The notes: generated from the letters alone by a model not told the origin. A stretch of DNA of 19,107 nt from Pseudomonadota bacterium (GCA_023390415.1 JAEWCW010000110.1:1-19107), one strand, 5' to 3'. Positions 1 to 7,755 are shown, counted from the stretch's first letter. Program-made: numbers and translations.

Positions 1-2
1 GC

Positions 3-206
3 TTCGCACAGCGCCGCGGCCGGATGGGCGGCGGCTTCGGCGGCGAGGCCTTCGCCCGGCTGGATTCGAACGGCGACGGCCGGATCTCGCTGGCCGAGGC
101 GACCGCAGCGCGGCTCCAGCGCTTCGACCGGGTCGATTCGAACCGCGACGGACGGATCAGCCGCGAGGAGATCGAGGCGGTGCGCGGCGAGCGTCCCGCC
201 CGCTGA
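3..206 (+). CDS. EF-hand domain protein, C-terminal part (5' end outside window)
   Basis: The frame is open to the left edge, so this is the end of a longer gene; an internal ATG at 24 is probably not the true start. Two EF-hand calcium loops are visible, LDSNGDGRISLAEA and VDSNRDGRISREEI, each with the D-x-N-x-D-G-x-I-S-x-x-E spacing that supplies the Ca2+ ligands. The segment before them is Gly/Arg rich (GRMGGGFGG). Short exported EF-hand proteins of this kind are common in alphaproteobacteria and usually have a signal peptide and one or two loop pairs, but their physiological role is rarely known. The gene ends with TGA just before a strong hairpin terminator. The family is clear from the loops; the function beyond probable calcium binding cannot be given. 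Confidence 0.75.
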   Translation, partial: FAQRRGRMGGGFGGEAFARLDSNGDGRISLAEATAARLQRFDRVDSNRDGRISREEIEAVRGERPAR

Positions 207-220
207 TCGCCACTGATCGT

Positions 221-262
221 AACGCGAGAAGCCGGGGCGGCGACGCTCCGGCTTCTTCGCGT
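221..262. terminator. Probable bidirectional hairpin terminator
   Basis: A long inverted repeat has the arms AACGCGAGAAGCCGGGGCG and CGCTCCGGCTTCTTCGCGTT, separated by GCGA. The arms pair almost completely, with one bulge and one mismatch. It lies in the gap between two converging genes, the EF-hand gene ending at 206 and the CinA-like gene ending at 263, which is where a shared terminator is expected. The flanks carry only short T runs, so the call rests on stem strength and position. Confidence 0.7.
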
Positions 263-1021
263 TCAGATGCCGCCGGCGACCGGATCGAGCCCCGCTTCGG
301 CGAGGCTCCGTAGGAGATCGGCTTCGCAGGCGGCGAGCACCGCTTCGTCGGTCGCGCGGACTACGAAGTTCGCGCCGACCTTGCCTTCGCGGAAGAAGGG
401 ATAGGAGCCGATCTGGGTGCCGGCATGGCGCCGCTCGGTTTCGGCGAGCATGTCCGCCACCTCGCTCTCGGGCACCCGGCAACCGATGGTCCGCGAGAGC
501 AGCGGCCGGCCGCCCTCCAGCTTGCCGTTCAGCGCTTCGAGCATCGCCGCGGCGATGTGCGGCACGCCGGCGAGGATGAAGATATTGCCGATCCGGATCC
601 CCGGCGCGCCCGAGACCGGATTGTCGATCAGCTCGGCGCCGTCCGGCACCCGCGCCATCCGGAGCCGCGCCTCGGTGAGGCCGCCGCGAGACTCGTAATA
701 ACGTTCGAGCCCGGCGCGCGCAGCCGGGTGAACGACCACCGCGACCTTGAGGGCGGCGGCGATCGCGTCGACGGTGATGTCGTCATGCGTCGGGCCGATC
801 CCGCCGGTGGTGAACAGATAGTCGTTGGCGGAGCGGAGCGCGTTCACCGCCTCGCCGATCCGCTCGAGATCGTCCGGCACGACCCGCACTTCGCTGAGGC
901 GGATGCCCTGGATGTTGAGCCAGAGCGCGATCGGCGCGACGTTGCGGTCCTGGATCCGGCCCGAGAGGATCTCGTCGCCGATGATCAGCAACGCCGCCGT
1001 CCAGATCCGCTCGCTCGCCAT
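263..1021 (-). CDS. CinA-like molybdopterin-binding domain protein (COG1058 type)
   Basis: This 252-residue protein has the MoaB/MogA-like fold signature of competence/damage-inducible protein A: LIIGDEILSGRIQDRN near the N-terminus and FTTGGIGPTHDD around residue 75. It is a single-domain form, without the C-terminal nicotinamide-nucleotide amidase (PncC) domain of long CinA proteins. Family members are predicted nucleotide-binding enzymes, and some CinA proteins hydrolyse ADP-ribose or take part in pyridine nucleotide salvage. The substrate here is not proven. The start at 1021 (MASERIW) is chosen over an upstream in-frame codon at 1066 because AAGGGA sits at a suitable distance before it and the upstream 15 residues are not family-like. 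The gene diverges from map; the two starts are only about 60 bases apart. Confidence 0.85.
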   Translation of the reverse strand: MASERIWTAALLIIGDEILSGRIQDRNVAPIALWLNIQGIRLSEVRVVPDDLERIGEAVNALRSANDYLFTTGGIGPTHDDITVDAIAAALKVAVVVHPAARAGLERYYESRGGLTEARLRMARVPDGAELIDNPVSGAPGIRIGNIFILAGVPHIAAAMLEALNGKLEGGRPLLSRTIGCRVPESEVADMLAETERRHAGTQIGSYPFFREGKVGANFVVRATDEAVLAACEADLLRSLAEAGLDPVAGGI

Positions 1022-1048
1022 GACTTCCCTTAGTTGACTGCCCCGCCC

Positions 1049-1077
1049 TCGCCAAGCGCCGCGCAAGCCCCTATATT
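1049..1077 (+). promoter_or_regulatory. Candidate sigma-70 promoter for map, leaderless arrangement
   Basis: TATATT at 1072-1077 is a good -10 box. TCGCCA at 1049-1054, 17 bases upstream, is a weak -35. The expected transcription start falls at about 1083-1085, right on the second of two adjacent ATG codons (1081 and 1084). No Shine-Dalgarno sequence precedes the ATGs, which fits a leaderless mRNA. A TTGACT at 1034-1039 is 32 bases from the -10 box and so is badly spaced to be its partner. Confidence 0.45.
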
Positions 1078-1080
1078 CGC

Positions 1081-1908
1081 ATGATGTTCGAGACCATCGA
1101 GCGCGACAGCGCGATCATCGGCCGCGCCGGCGGCATCAAGCTCCACGGCCCCGAGGGCTTCGAAGGCATGCGCCGCGCCGGCCGGGTCGCCGCCGAGGTG
1201 CTCGACGCGCTCGTCCCGCACGTCGTGCCGGGCGTCACCACCCAGGCGCTCGACGACATCGTCTATGCGGAGATGCGCGCGCGGGGCGCGGTCCCGGCGA
1301 CTCTCGGCTATCGCGGCTACACCAAGAGCTGCTGCACCTCGATCAACCATGTCGTCTGCCACGGAATCCCGGGCGACCGGGTCCTCAAGGACGGCGACAT
1401 CGTGAATATCGACGTGACCCCGATCGTGGACGGCTGGCACGGCGACACCAGCCGCATGTACCTCGTCGGGGACGTGCCGCTGAAGGCGCGCCGGCTCGTC
1501 GACGTCACCTACGAATGCCTGATGCTCGGGATCGAACAGGCGCGGCCGGGCAACCGGCTCGGCGACATCGGCCATGCCATCCAGAGCCATGCGGAGAAGC
1601 AGCGCTACGGGGTCGTCCGCGATTTCTGCGGCCACGGGCTCGGCCGGACCTTCCACGACGCGCCCGAGGTCGTCCATGTCGGCCGCCCCGGCACCGGCCC
1701 GGAGCTTCGGCCCGGCATGTTCTTCACGATCGAGCCGATGATCAATATCGGCCGCCCCGAGTGCAAGGTGCTCGACGACGGCTGGACCGCGGTCACCCGC
1801 GACCGCTCGCTCTCGGCGCAGTTCGAGCATTCGATCGGGATCACCGAAGAGGGCTGCGAGATCTTCACCGCGAGCCCGAGAGGCCTCGACAAGCCGCCTT
1901 ACGCCTGA
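1081..1908 (+). CDS. map: Type I methionine aminopeptidase
   Basis: This cytoplasmic metalloenzyme removes the initiator methionine from nascent proteins. The 275-residue chain contains all five metal ligands of the family: D111 in NIDVT, D122 in HGDTSRM, H185 in CGHGLGR, E218 in FTIEPM and E249 in FEHSI. The substrate-contacting H94 is in VCHGIP. The C-terminal signature KDGWT-like (DDGWTAVTRDRSLSAQ) is also present. The N-terminus carries about 20 residues more than the minimal enzyme, as is common in alphaproteobacteria. Two ATGs open the gene (1081 and 1084) and no ribosome binding site is visible; a -10 box lies directly upstream, so the message may be leaderless from the second ATG. It ends only 6 bases before the stop of the converging TPR gene. 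Identification is secure. Confidence 0.97.
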   Translation: MMFETIERDSAIIGRAGGIKLHGPEGFEGMRRAGRVAAEVLDALVPHVVPGVTTQALDDIVYAEMRARGAVPATLGYRGYTKSCCTSINHVVCHGIPGDRVLKDGDIVNIDVTPIVDGWHGDTSRMYLVGDVPLKARRLVDVTYECLMLGIEQARPGNRLGDIGHAIQSHAEKQRYGVVRDFCGHGLGRTFHDAPEVVHVGRPGTGPELRPGMFFTIEPMINIGRPECKVLDDGWTAVTRDRSLSAQFEHSIGITEEGCEIFTASPRGLDKPPYA

Positions 1909-1914
1909 CCGCCG

Positions 1915-3924
1915 TCAGCCGCGGCGCGCGATATGCGCCCGGATTCGCTCCAGCAGCGCCCGGTCGGCGCGGGCGAGCACCATGGTGCCGGCCTCGGCGA
2001 ACTTCGCCCGCGCCTCGTCGTGCCGCCCCGACCGCCACAGCGCTTGGCCCCAGGCGACGTGCAAGGCCCCCCAGCGCGGCGCGTAGCGCGCCGCCTGGGC
2101 ATAGAGCCGCGCCGCCTGGGCGTGATCGCCGCGAGCAGCGACCAGGTCGGCGCGCTGCTTGAGCGGATCGGCCCATTTGGGCTGGATCCGGCTGGCTTCG
2201 GCGAAGGCCGCCGCAGCGCGTGTCGGATCGCCCGCAGCGGCTAGGGCCCGTCCGAGCGCCTCGTGCGCAAAGGGGAGAGACGGTCCGCGGCGCACAGCCT
2301 CGCCGAACCAGCGCAGGGCTGCCGCGCGGTCGCCCCTGGCGGCAGCAACCTCGCCCCGCGCGACCAGGCAGGGATAGCAATCGCTCTCCAGGGGCGCGAG
2401 CAGGGCTTCGGCCTCCGCAGCCCGCCCGGCCCGCGCCAATTCCGGCGCCATGGCCGACCAGAAAATCCGGGCGAAGTCCCGCCTGGTGCCCTCGTTGACC
2501 CCGCCAAGCAAGGCCGACACCAGGCGGACCTGTCCGGCTATGTCGCGCGCCATCGCTTCCCTGTCGCCGATTCCGAGGGTTCGGGCGAACTGCGCGTCCA
2601 GCCGCAAGAGCAGCTGGTAGCGCTCCGCTTCATTGAGATCGTCGGTGCCAAGCGTCGTCACCTGCCCGGTGCGGCGATTGTAGCCGATCAACTCCGAATA
2701 TCGTTCCAGATTGGCGTCGCCGGCCTGGACGTCGTGAAGGCGATAGCGCGACACCACCGCCCGACCGAGATAATCGGCGGCGTAGGAGGAATGGCCGACC
2801 CGGCTTGCCGCTTCGAGCGCGGGCGCCGCGTCGATCTCGGCCCCGGTCAGCCGTGCGACATCGGCGCCCCTGCTCATCAGAAACTGGCCGCGGAACTCCT
2901 CCGAGATCGCGCGGCCGTCGCCGATCATCGAGTCGACCCTGCGATAATGGGGCAGCGCTTCCTCCCACCGGCCGAGGGTGACGAGCGCCGTTGCGTAATT
3001 GCCCGTCGGCATCGGGAAATCCGGAAGCGCCTCGGCTGCCTGGCGGAGCGCAGGCAATCGCTCGCTCTCGCCTATCTCAGGGCCGGCGAGGGCATTCGCA
3101 TAGGCGACTCGTCCCCAGGGGCGCTCCTTCTCAGGCCCGTTGAGCGCAAGCTCCCTGGCGACGGCGATCGCCTCGTCGCGGCGCCCCGCCCCGACCAGAT
3201 AGACGGAATAGCGATAGGGCTGAGTCTGCCGGAACACGCCTTCCGCAACCTGCGCCACCAGCGAGGCGAGCTCCGGGCCCGTCGCGCTCACCGCATTCTG
3301 GCCGCTGGTTCGCGCGCTGACCGTCCAGCCGTCCGCCAGGCGCACGGCTTCGCCCGAGATCCGCGTCTCCTTGCCGAACCAGCTTCTCAGCAGCCGGCGC
3401 AGGTCGCCGATCGTCGCCCCGGTGCTCGGAATCGAGACGTTGATGTCCCCGCCCCAATCGACGCTGTAGCTGTCCGCCGGCCGGGTCGAGAGGGTGCGCG
3501 ACTGCATCAGCGCGATCTGGTCCATCACCTGGGTCGCCATCACCTCGCCGCTGAGGCCGGCTTGGGAAAGGGCCGCCGGTACCCGGAAGGGCTCGACCAC
3601 CAAGCTCTCGCTTCGGGAGGCGTTCCAGATCAGGGCGAGTGTCGTGACGATGAGCGCTGCGACGGCGACGAGGATCAGCCAGCGGGTGATCCACTGGACG
3701 CGCACGTTGGACAATTCCTCGCGCTCGCGCCTGCACTGGATCTCTATGAGATCCGCGTGGCGTTCGAGCACGACCTGCGCGGCGCTGCCCGGGACGGCGC
3801 CGGCCGCAACCGCCTTCATCGCGATCTCGATGGCGTCGGTCGTGTCGACCTGGTCCGGCTGTACTTGCTCTTGGCGGCGCGCCCTTCTCGGCCTTTTCAC
3901 AGCCCCAGGCTCGACATCGGACAT
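1915..3924 (-). CDS. Membrane-anchored tetratricopeptide-repeat protein, function unknown
   Basis: The protein has 669 residues. Residues 1-80 are cytoplasmic-type and very charged (KRPRRARRQEQ). One membrane segment follows at about 82-101 (WLILVAVAALIVTTLALIWNA). The remainder starts with a conserved-looking block, VVEPFRVPAALSQAGLSGEV then MATQVMDQIALMQ (about 109-141). The last 150 residues hold helical repeats of TPR type, such as ARGDRAAALRWFGEAVRRGP, AAGDPTRAAAAFAEASRIQP and ARGDHAQAARLYAQAARYAP. The topology suggests a large periplasmic part, with TPRs for protein-protein contacts. No catalytic domain is recognisable. Similar TPR proteins in sphingomonads and relatives often carry an N-terminal regulatory or cyclase-like domain, but none is seen here. 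AGGGGG about 10 bases before the ATG supports the start. It is transcribed alone, facing map tail to tail. Confidence 0.85.
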   Translation of the reverse strand: MSDVEPGAVKRPRRARRQEQVQPDQVDTTDAIEIAMKAVAAGAVPGSAAQVVLERHADLIEIQCRREREELSNVRVQWITRWLILVAVAALIVTTLALIWNASRSESLVVEPFRVPAALSQAGLSGEVMATQVMDQIALMQSRTLSTRPADSYSVDWGGDINVSIPSTGATIGDLRRLLRSWFGKETRISGEAVRLADGWTVSARTSGQNAVSATGPELASLVAQVAEGVFRQTQPYRYSVYLVGAGRRDEAIAVARELALNGPEKERPWGRVAYANALAGPEIGESERLPALRQAAEALPDFPMPTGNYATALVTLGRWEEALPHYRRVDSMIGDGRAISEEFRGQFLMSRGADVARLTGAEIDAAPALEAASRVGHSSYAADYLGRAVVSRYRLHDVQAGDANLERYSELIGYNRRTGQVTTLGTDDLNEAERYQLLLRLDAQFARTLGIGDREAMARDIAGQVRLVSALLGGVNEGTRRDFARIFWSAMAPELARAGRAAEAEALLAPLESDCYPCLVARGEVAAARGDRAAALRWFGEAVRRGPSLPFAHEALGRALAAAGDPTRAAAAFAEASRIQPKWADPLKQRADLVAARGDHAQAARLYAQAARYAPRWGALHVAWGQALWRSGRHDEARAKFAEAGTMVLARADRALLERIRAHIARRG

Positions 3925-4060
3925 CGCTACATCACCCCCTAGAGGATGAGCAGCCTAACCACAGAGTGCGACTTTACCAATTCGTTTGTTTGTCTGGGGA
4001 AGTGGTCCGAAAGGCCTCTCGACCCGGTTCATAGTGGATGCGCCCCGTGCGACCGGCACA
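3925..4060 (-). promoter_or_regulatory. Intergenic region between aroK and the TPR gene with candidate promoter
   Basis: A possible promoter for the TPR gene is TTGGTA (3975-3980) and TAGGCT (3952-3957) with a 17-base spacer, giving a leader of about 20 bases that contains AGGGGG. On the aroK side, a near-palindrome at 4004-4024 (GGTCCGAAAGG/CCTCTCGACC) could be the 3' hairpin of the aroK message, but it has no T run. The -10 match is weak. Confidence 0.35.
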
Positions 4061-4654
4061 CTAGCGACTCTTCGTTAAAGAGCCAGTCGTTGGGATGGCT
4101 GCCACGCTCGATCGGCCAAGAGGCCGGTCAATCGCCACGGTGCACTGGTGCAAAATCCTGAGGATTTGCGCCTCCATCTCGCTCGAGGTGGCGGCGGCGA
4201 TCCGGTGGTGCGCTTCGGCATAATCGGGCGCTCGCCGGGCGATAAGCTCGCTCAGGGTCTCCGCAATATCGCGTCCGTCGAAGAGCGGCCGTCCGCCGCT
4301 TGCGGCGATCCTCGCGGCGAGCAGGTCCTCCGGCACGTCCAGCCAGAAGACGGTCGCATTCGCCCGCGCCGCCGCACGCACGGCGGGGTCGGAGAACCCG
4401 CCTCCGCCGAGTGCGATCACGCGCGTCTCCTGGGCGAGCAGTGACAGGATCAGGCGCCGTTCCAGGGCGCGAAACGCCGCCTCGCCGTCTTCCGCGAAGA
4501 TGGCCGGGATCGGCCGACCGGCCTCGCGCTCGACCATCTCATCGCTATCCGCGAAAGCGCAGCCGATCCGTGCGCCAAGCATGCGCCCGACCTTCGTCTT
4601 CCCAGCGCCCGGCAGACCTACGAGCAGCACGGAGCGCTCGAGGGTCAGCACCAT
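4061..4654 (-). CDS. aroK: Shikimate kinase
   Basis: This enzyme phosphorylates shikimate to shikimate-3-phosphate with ATP, the fifth step of the chorismate pathway. Seen in the sequence: Walker A GLPGAGKT (13-20), the Mg/shikimate-binding ADSD pair (D36, D38), shikimate-binding R62 in AAFRALE, the ALGGGG loop (81-86), lid arginine R122 in GRPLF, and the RAPDYAEAHH segment near the adenine site. At 197 residues it is about 20 longer than typical because of a polar tail after the last helix. It is the last gene of the aroF-trpE-trpG-aroK unit, and its ATG lies 10 bases inside the end of trpG, so it is probably translationally coupled. In many alphaproteobacteria aroK sits directly before aroB. 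Here it is separated from aroB and joined to the tryptophan branch, so a second aroK elsewhere is possible. Confidence 0.93.
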   Translation of the reverse strand: MVLTLERSVLLVGLPGAGKTKVGRMLGARIGCAFADSDEMVEREAGRPIPAIFAEDGEAAFRALERRLILSLLAQETRVIALGGGGFSDPAVRAAARANATVFWLDVPEDLLAARIAASGGRPLFDGRDIAETLSELIARRAPDYAEAHHRIAAATSSEMEAQILRILHQCTVAIDRPLGRSSVAAIPTTGSLTKSR

Positions 4655-5217
4655 TCGAGAAGGTTCGCGATGATCCGGTCGCCGCGCGGCGTCAGGATCG
4701 ATTCGGGGTGGAACTGGAGGCCGATCTGGCGCGATGCGGGATCGCTCACGGCCATGACCAGCCCTTCGCTGGTCGCATCGACTCTGAGCCGCTCGGGCAC
4801 GTCATATGTGACGAGGCTGTGATACCGCCCGACCGCCAGCGGGTTCGGCAGCCCGGCGAAAACGCCCTCTCCGCGATGGTCCAGCCGGCAAGCCTTGCCG
4901 TGCACCGGCGCGGGCGCGCGCTCGACCCGCCCGCCGGCCTCGGCGACGATCGCCTGGTGACCGAGGCATATGCCGATGAGAGGAATGCGGCCCTTGGCCG
5001 ATGCGATCACCTCCATCGTGCAGCCCGCGTCGCGCGGTCCGCCGGGACCGGGCGAGATCAGGATCGCCGCGCCCCGGAGCTCCGCCCGCGCGATCACGTC
5101 GGAGGCCGACGCGGTGTTGCGGACGACCTGAACGGCCGCTCCGGCCCGCTCCAGCGCGTCCACCAGATTGAAGGTGAAGGAGTCGAAATTGTCGACGAGG
5201 AGGATCGGCCGGGTCAC
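4645..5217 (-). CDS. trpG: Anthranilate synthase component II, glutamine amidotransferase
   Basis: This class I glutamine amidotransferase releases ammonia from glutamine for anthranilate synthesis by the TrpE partner. The 190-residue chain has the catalytic triad: nucleophile C84 in GICLGHQ, and H170 and E172 in FHPESILT. It also has the oxyanion-loop motif SPGPGGP (55-61) and the N-terminal LLVDNFDSFTFNLV. The start codon is GTG and overlaps the trpE stop in GTGA, so translation is probably coupled. The same subunit type can serve aminodeoxychorismate synthase (PabA). The neighbouring TrpE with an anthranilate-type active site, and the Trp attenuator upstream, favour trpG, though use by a PabB encoded elsewhere cannot be excluded. 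Confidence 0.9.
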   Translation of the reverse strand: MTRPILLVDNFDSFTFNLVDALERAGAAVQVVRNTASASDVIARAELRGAAILISPGPGGPRDAGCTMEVIASAKGRIPLIGICLGHQAIVAEAGGRVERAPAPVHGKACRLDHRGEGVFAGLPNPLAVGRYHSLVTYDVPERLRVDATSEGLVMAVSDPASRQIGLQFHPESILTPRGDRIIANLLEWC

Positions 5218-6710
5218 TGGGCCGAGGCTCCCGCCAGGGCGCCGAGCAAGGCCGCGGCCTTGCGCCGCGTCTCCTTCGCCTCGGCTGCGGGATCGCTATC
5301 GTGGACGACGCCCGCGCCGGCCCGCACATAGGCAGTCCCGTCTTTCACCACAGCGGACCGGATGACGACTCCGGTGTCCATCTCCCCGGCGCCGTTGAGC
5401 CAGCCGACAGCGCCGCCATATGCCCCGCGCCGGTCGCGCTCCAGGCTGCGCAGAAGCTGCGTCGCGCGCAGCTTCGGCGCTCCGGACAGCGTGCCGACAT
5501 TGAGACAGGTCTGGAGGGCGTGAAGGCAATCGGCGGATGGGGAGAGGCGGCCGGTCACCGAGGAGACCAGGTGCATCACCTTCGCGTAGCGCTCGACGGT
5601 GAGCAGCTCCGAGACGCGCCGAGTGCCGGGCGCGCTCACCCGCGCGACGTCGTTCCGCGCGAGGTCGACGAGCATCATATGTTCGGCGATCTCCTTCGAA
5701 TCGAGCCGGAGCTCCGCTTCGAGCCGATCGTCCTCGTCCGCCGTGGCACCGCGCCCCCGCGTGCCGGCGATCGGCTTCACCTCCACATCGAGCCCGCCAT
5801 CGACGGACTGCGTGACTCGCACCGCCGCCTCCGGGGAGCAGCCGAACAGCTGGTGATCGGGGGCCGCGACATGGAAGGAATAGGGGCTCGGGTCCGCGCA
5901 TCGCTGCGCCGCAAAGGCGGCCAGCGGGTCGGGACAGGGCGCCCGAAAGGTGCGGGACGGCACGATCTGGTAGACGTCGCCGGCCGCTATGGAAGCCTTT
6001 GCAGCGCCTACGACCTCGGCGAATGCGGCATCGTCCAGGTCGACGGCCTCGAACCCAGGCTCGCGCGGAGCCGGCGGCTCCGGCAGAGGTGGCGCCTCCC
6101 CGCAGCGACGGACGAGCGCTTCGAGGCGTTCGCGCGCCGCCCGCTCGTCCTCGGAATTCAGCAGGATGGCCCGCGCCGATCCGTCGGGCTCCACCACGAG
6201 CAGTTCCTCGGCCAGCCAGAACAGGTAATCGGGAAAGCCTAGCGGATCCTCCTGGTTGGCGGGCAGGTCTTCCAGCAGGTCGACATGGTCGAAGGCGACA
6301 ACGCCGAGGCAGGTGCGGGCGAAGCGGTCCGCCGCTTCGCCGGATGCGTCGCTCGTCAGGATTCGGACCAGGTCGAACGCGGTCGGCGCGGCGAGCCGCT
6401 CGGCCGGGTCGGGGGATTCGATCCTCGGGAAGGCGAACAGCGCCTCGCCCGCCGCGTTCCGCACCAGCCGCTCCCCGGCCGCCGCGCAAAGCGCGCGCAG
6501 CGCAGCGTCCCCCGCCTGCCCGAGCGCCGTCGCCCGCACCTCCTGGCCGCGGCATTCGAGGCGCAGAGCGGCCCGGACGAGCAGCAAGCTCGGCGCGTCC
6601 GGCCGGCCGAAGAACATCGTGTCGCTCCGGCCGTCCGTCAGGTGGATGTAGAGCGCGAGCGGGTCCGGCACGTTGGCCAACGGCCGGACCAGCGCCTGGA
6701 GCGGCTTCAT
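5214..6710 (-). CDS. trpE: Anthranilate synthase component I, enteric-type, altered feedback site
   Basis: This enzyme converts chorismate plus ammonia to anthranilate, the first committed step to tryptophan. The 498-residue protein shows the chorismate-binding fold: VPSRTF (250-255), LFGCSPEA (288-295), PIAGTRGRG (313-321), LARNDVARV (350-358), ERYAKVMHLVS (373-383), GTLSGAPKLRA (406-416) and AGAGVVHDSDP (464-474). Alanine in PIAGT, where PabB enzymes have lysine, marks an anthranilate synthase. The N-terminal half (AFDHVDLLEDLP) and the overall spacing match the enteric TrpE form. At the Trp regulatory site, LLES of E. coli reads FFGR, NPSPYMF reads DPSPYSF, and DTCIVIR reads DTGVVIR, so feedback may be weak. 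The ATG at 6710 overlaps the aroF stop as ATGA; a longer open frame upstream to 6857 is rejected. Confidence 0.93.
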   Translation of the reverse strand: MKPLQALVRPLANVPDPLALYIHLTDGRSDTMFFGRPDAPSLLLVRAALRLECRGQEVRATALGQAGDAALRALCAAAGERLVRNAAGEALFAFPRIESPDPAERLAAPTAFDLVRILTSDASGEAADRFARTCLGVVAFDHVDLLEDLPANQEDPLGFPDYLFWLAEELLVVEPDGSARAILLNSEDERAARERLEALVRRCGEAPPLPEPPAPREPGFEAVDLDDAAFAEVVGAAKASIAAGDVYQIVPSRTFRAPCPDPLAAFAAQRCADPSPYSFHVAAPDHQLFGCSPEAAVRVTQSVDGGLDVEVKPIAGTRGRGATADEDDRLEAELRLDSKEIAEHMMLVDLARNDVARVSAPGTRRVSELLTVERYAKVMHLVSSVTGRLSPSADCLHALQTCLNVGTLSGAPKLRATQLLRSLERDRRGAYGGAVGWLNGAGEMDTGVVIRSAVVKDGTAYVRAGAGVVHDSDPAAEAKETRRKAAALLGALAGASAQ

Positions 6711-7723
6711 CCGACTGGCCTTCCGACCGCGTCGGCGACCGGCCGCAGCCGGCCCATCAGGTCGGCGAACTGCTCCGGGTAGAGCGACTGGGCGCCGTCG
6801 GAGAGCGCGGCGGGCGGATTCTCGTGCACCTCGACCAGAATCCCGTCGGCGCCGCACGCCGCGGCCGCGAGCGCCATCGGCGTCACGAAATCGCGGACCC
6901 CCGTCCCATGCGAGGGATCGACCAGCACCGGGAGGTGGCTGCGCTGCTTTATGTAGGGAATGGCGTTGAGATCGAGCGTGTTTCGGGTTGCTGTCTCGAA
7001 GGTCCGGATGCCCCGCTCGACGAGCACGACCTGCTCGTTTCCTCCGGCGAGCAGATATTCGGCCGCGAGGAGCAATTCGTCGATCTTCGCAGCCATGCCG
7101 CGCTTCAGGAGCACCGGCTTTCGCACGCGCGAAACTGCCCGAAGCAGCGTGTAATTCTGCATGTTGCGTGCGCCGATCTGAAGCGCATCCGCCGCCTCCA
7201 CGACCATCTCGACGTCGGCCGCGTCCATCACCTCCGTGACCACCGGTAGGCCGAGCTCATCCCCGACGGATCGCAGGATCCGGAGCCCCTCCTGGCCGAG
7301 GCCGCTGAAATCGTAGGGGCTGGTTCGCGGCTTGAACGCGCCCGCCCGGATCGCGCCGGCGCCGGCAGCCTTCGCGGCCCGTGCGCTGGCGAGGGTCTGC
7401 TCCGGCGTTTCGACCGAGCAAGGCCCGGCGATGACCGCGAAGCTGTCGCCGCCAATCTCGAGATCGCCGATCCGGACAATGCTGTCGGCGGGATGGAGCT
7501 CGCGCCCGACCAGTTTGTAGGGCGCCAGGATCGGCTTCACCGATTCCACCATCGGGTGGCTTTCGAGGCGAAGTTCGGCGAGCACGCGCTCATCCCCGAG
7601 CGCACCGAGAACGACTCGCTCGGCACCGGGGAGATGGAGGGGTTTCAATCCCTTGCTCCCGATGGAGGCAAGGAGCTCTTGGGCGGCTTCGGACGAAGCG
7701 GTCGGTTTCAGGACGATGATCAT
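6707..7723 (-). CDS. aroF: 3-deoxy-7-phosphoheptulonate (DAHP) synthase, class I-beta
   Basis: This enzyme condenses erythrose-4-phosphate with phosphoenolpyruvate, the entry step of the shikimate pathway. The protein has 338 residues, the same size as the Thermotoga-type enzyme: a ferredoxin-like regulatory domain (about 1-70, MIIVLKPTAS onward), then the barrel. Visible active-site motifs are AGPCSVE (99-105), FKPRTSP (130-136), QIGARNMQN (182-190), KRG (207-209), DPSHGTG (269-275) and EVHENP (298-303). The metal ligands C102, H272, E298 and D309 are all present. In this class the N-terminal domain binds an aromatic end product. The start at 7723 is preferred over an in-frame codon at 7891, because the latter would translate through the attenuator. 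GGAAAG lies about 9 bases before the ATG. It is the first structural gene after the Trp attenuator. Confidence 0.95.
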   Translation of the reverse strand: MIIVLKPTASSEAAQELLASIGSKGLKPLHLPGAERVVLGALGDERVLAELRLESHPMVESVKPILAPYKLVGRELHPADSIVRIGDLEIGGDSFAVIAGPCSVETPEQTLASARAAKAAGAGAIRAGAFKPRTSPYDFSGLGQEGLRILRSVGDELGLPVVTEVMDAADVEMVVEAADALQIGARNMQNYTLLRAVSRVRKPVLLKRGMAAKIDELLLAAEYLLAGGNEQVVLVERGIRTFETATRNTLDLNAIPYIKQRSHLPVLVDPSHGTGVRDFVTPMALAAAACGADGILVEVHENPPAALSDGAQSLYPEQFADLMGRLRPVADAVGRPVG

Positions 7724-7755
7724 TGTGATGGACTTTCCGGGAGAGGATGAGGGGT

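Noticed and set aside
2263..3942. 559-codon plus-strand open frame opposite the TPR gene
   Set aside because: No recognisable motif; the minus strand encodes a coherent membrane segment and TPR repeats with a ribosome binding site.
5296..6555. 419-codon minus-strand frame inside trpE
   Set aside because: Out-of-frame shadow with Arg/Gly-rich sequence; the trpE frame carries all motifs.
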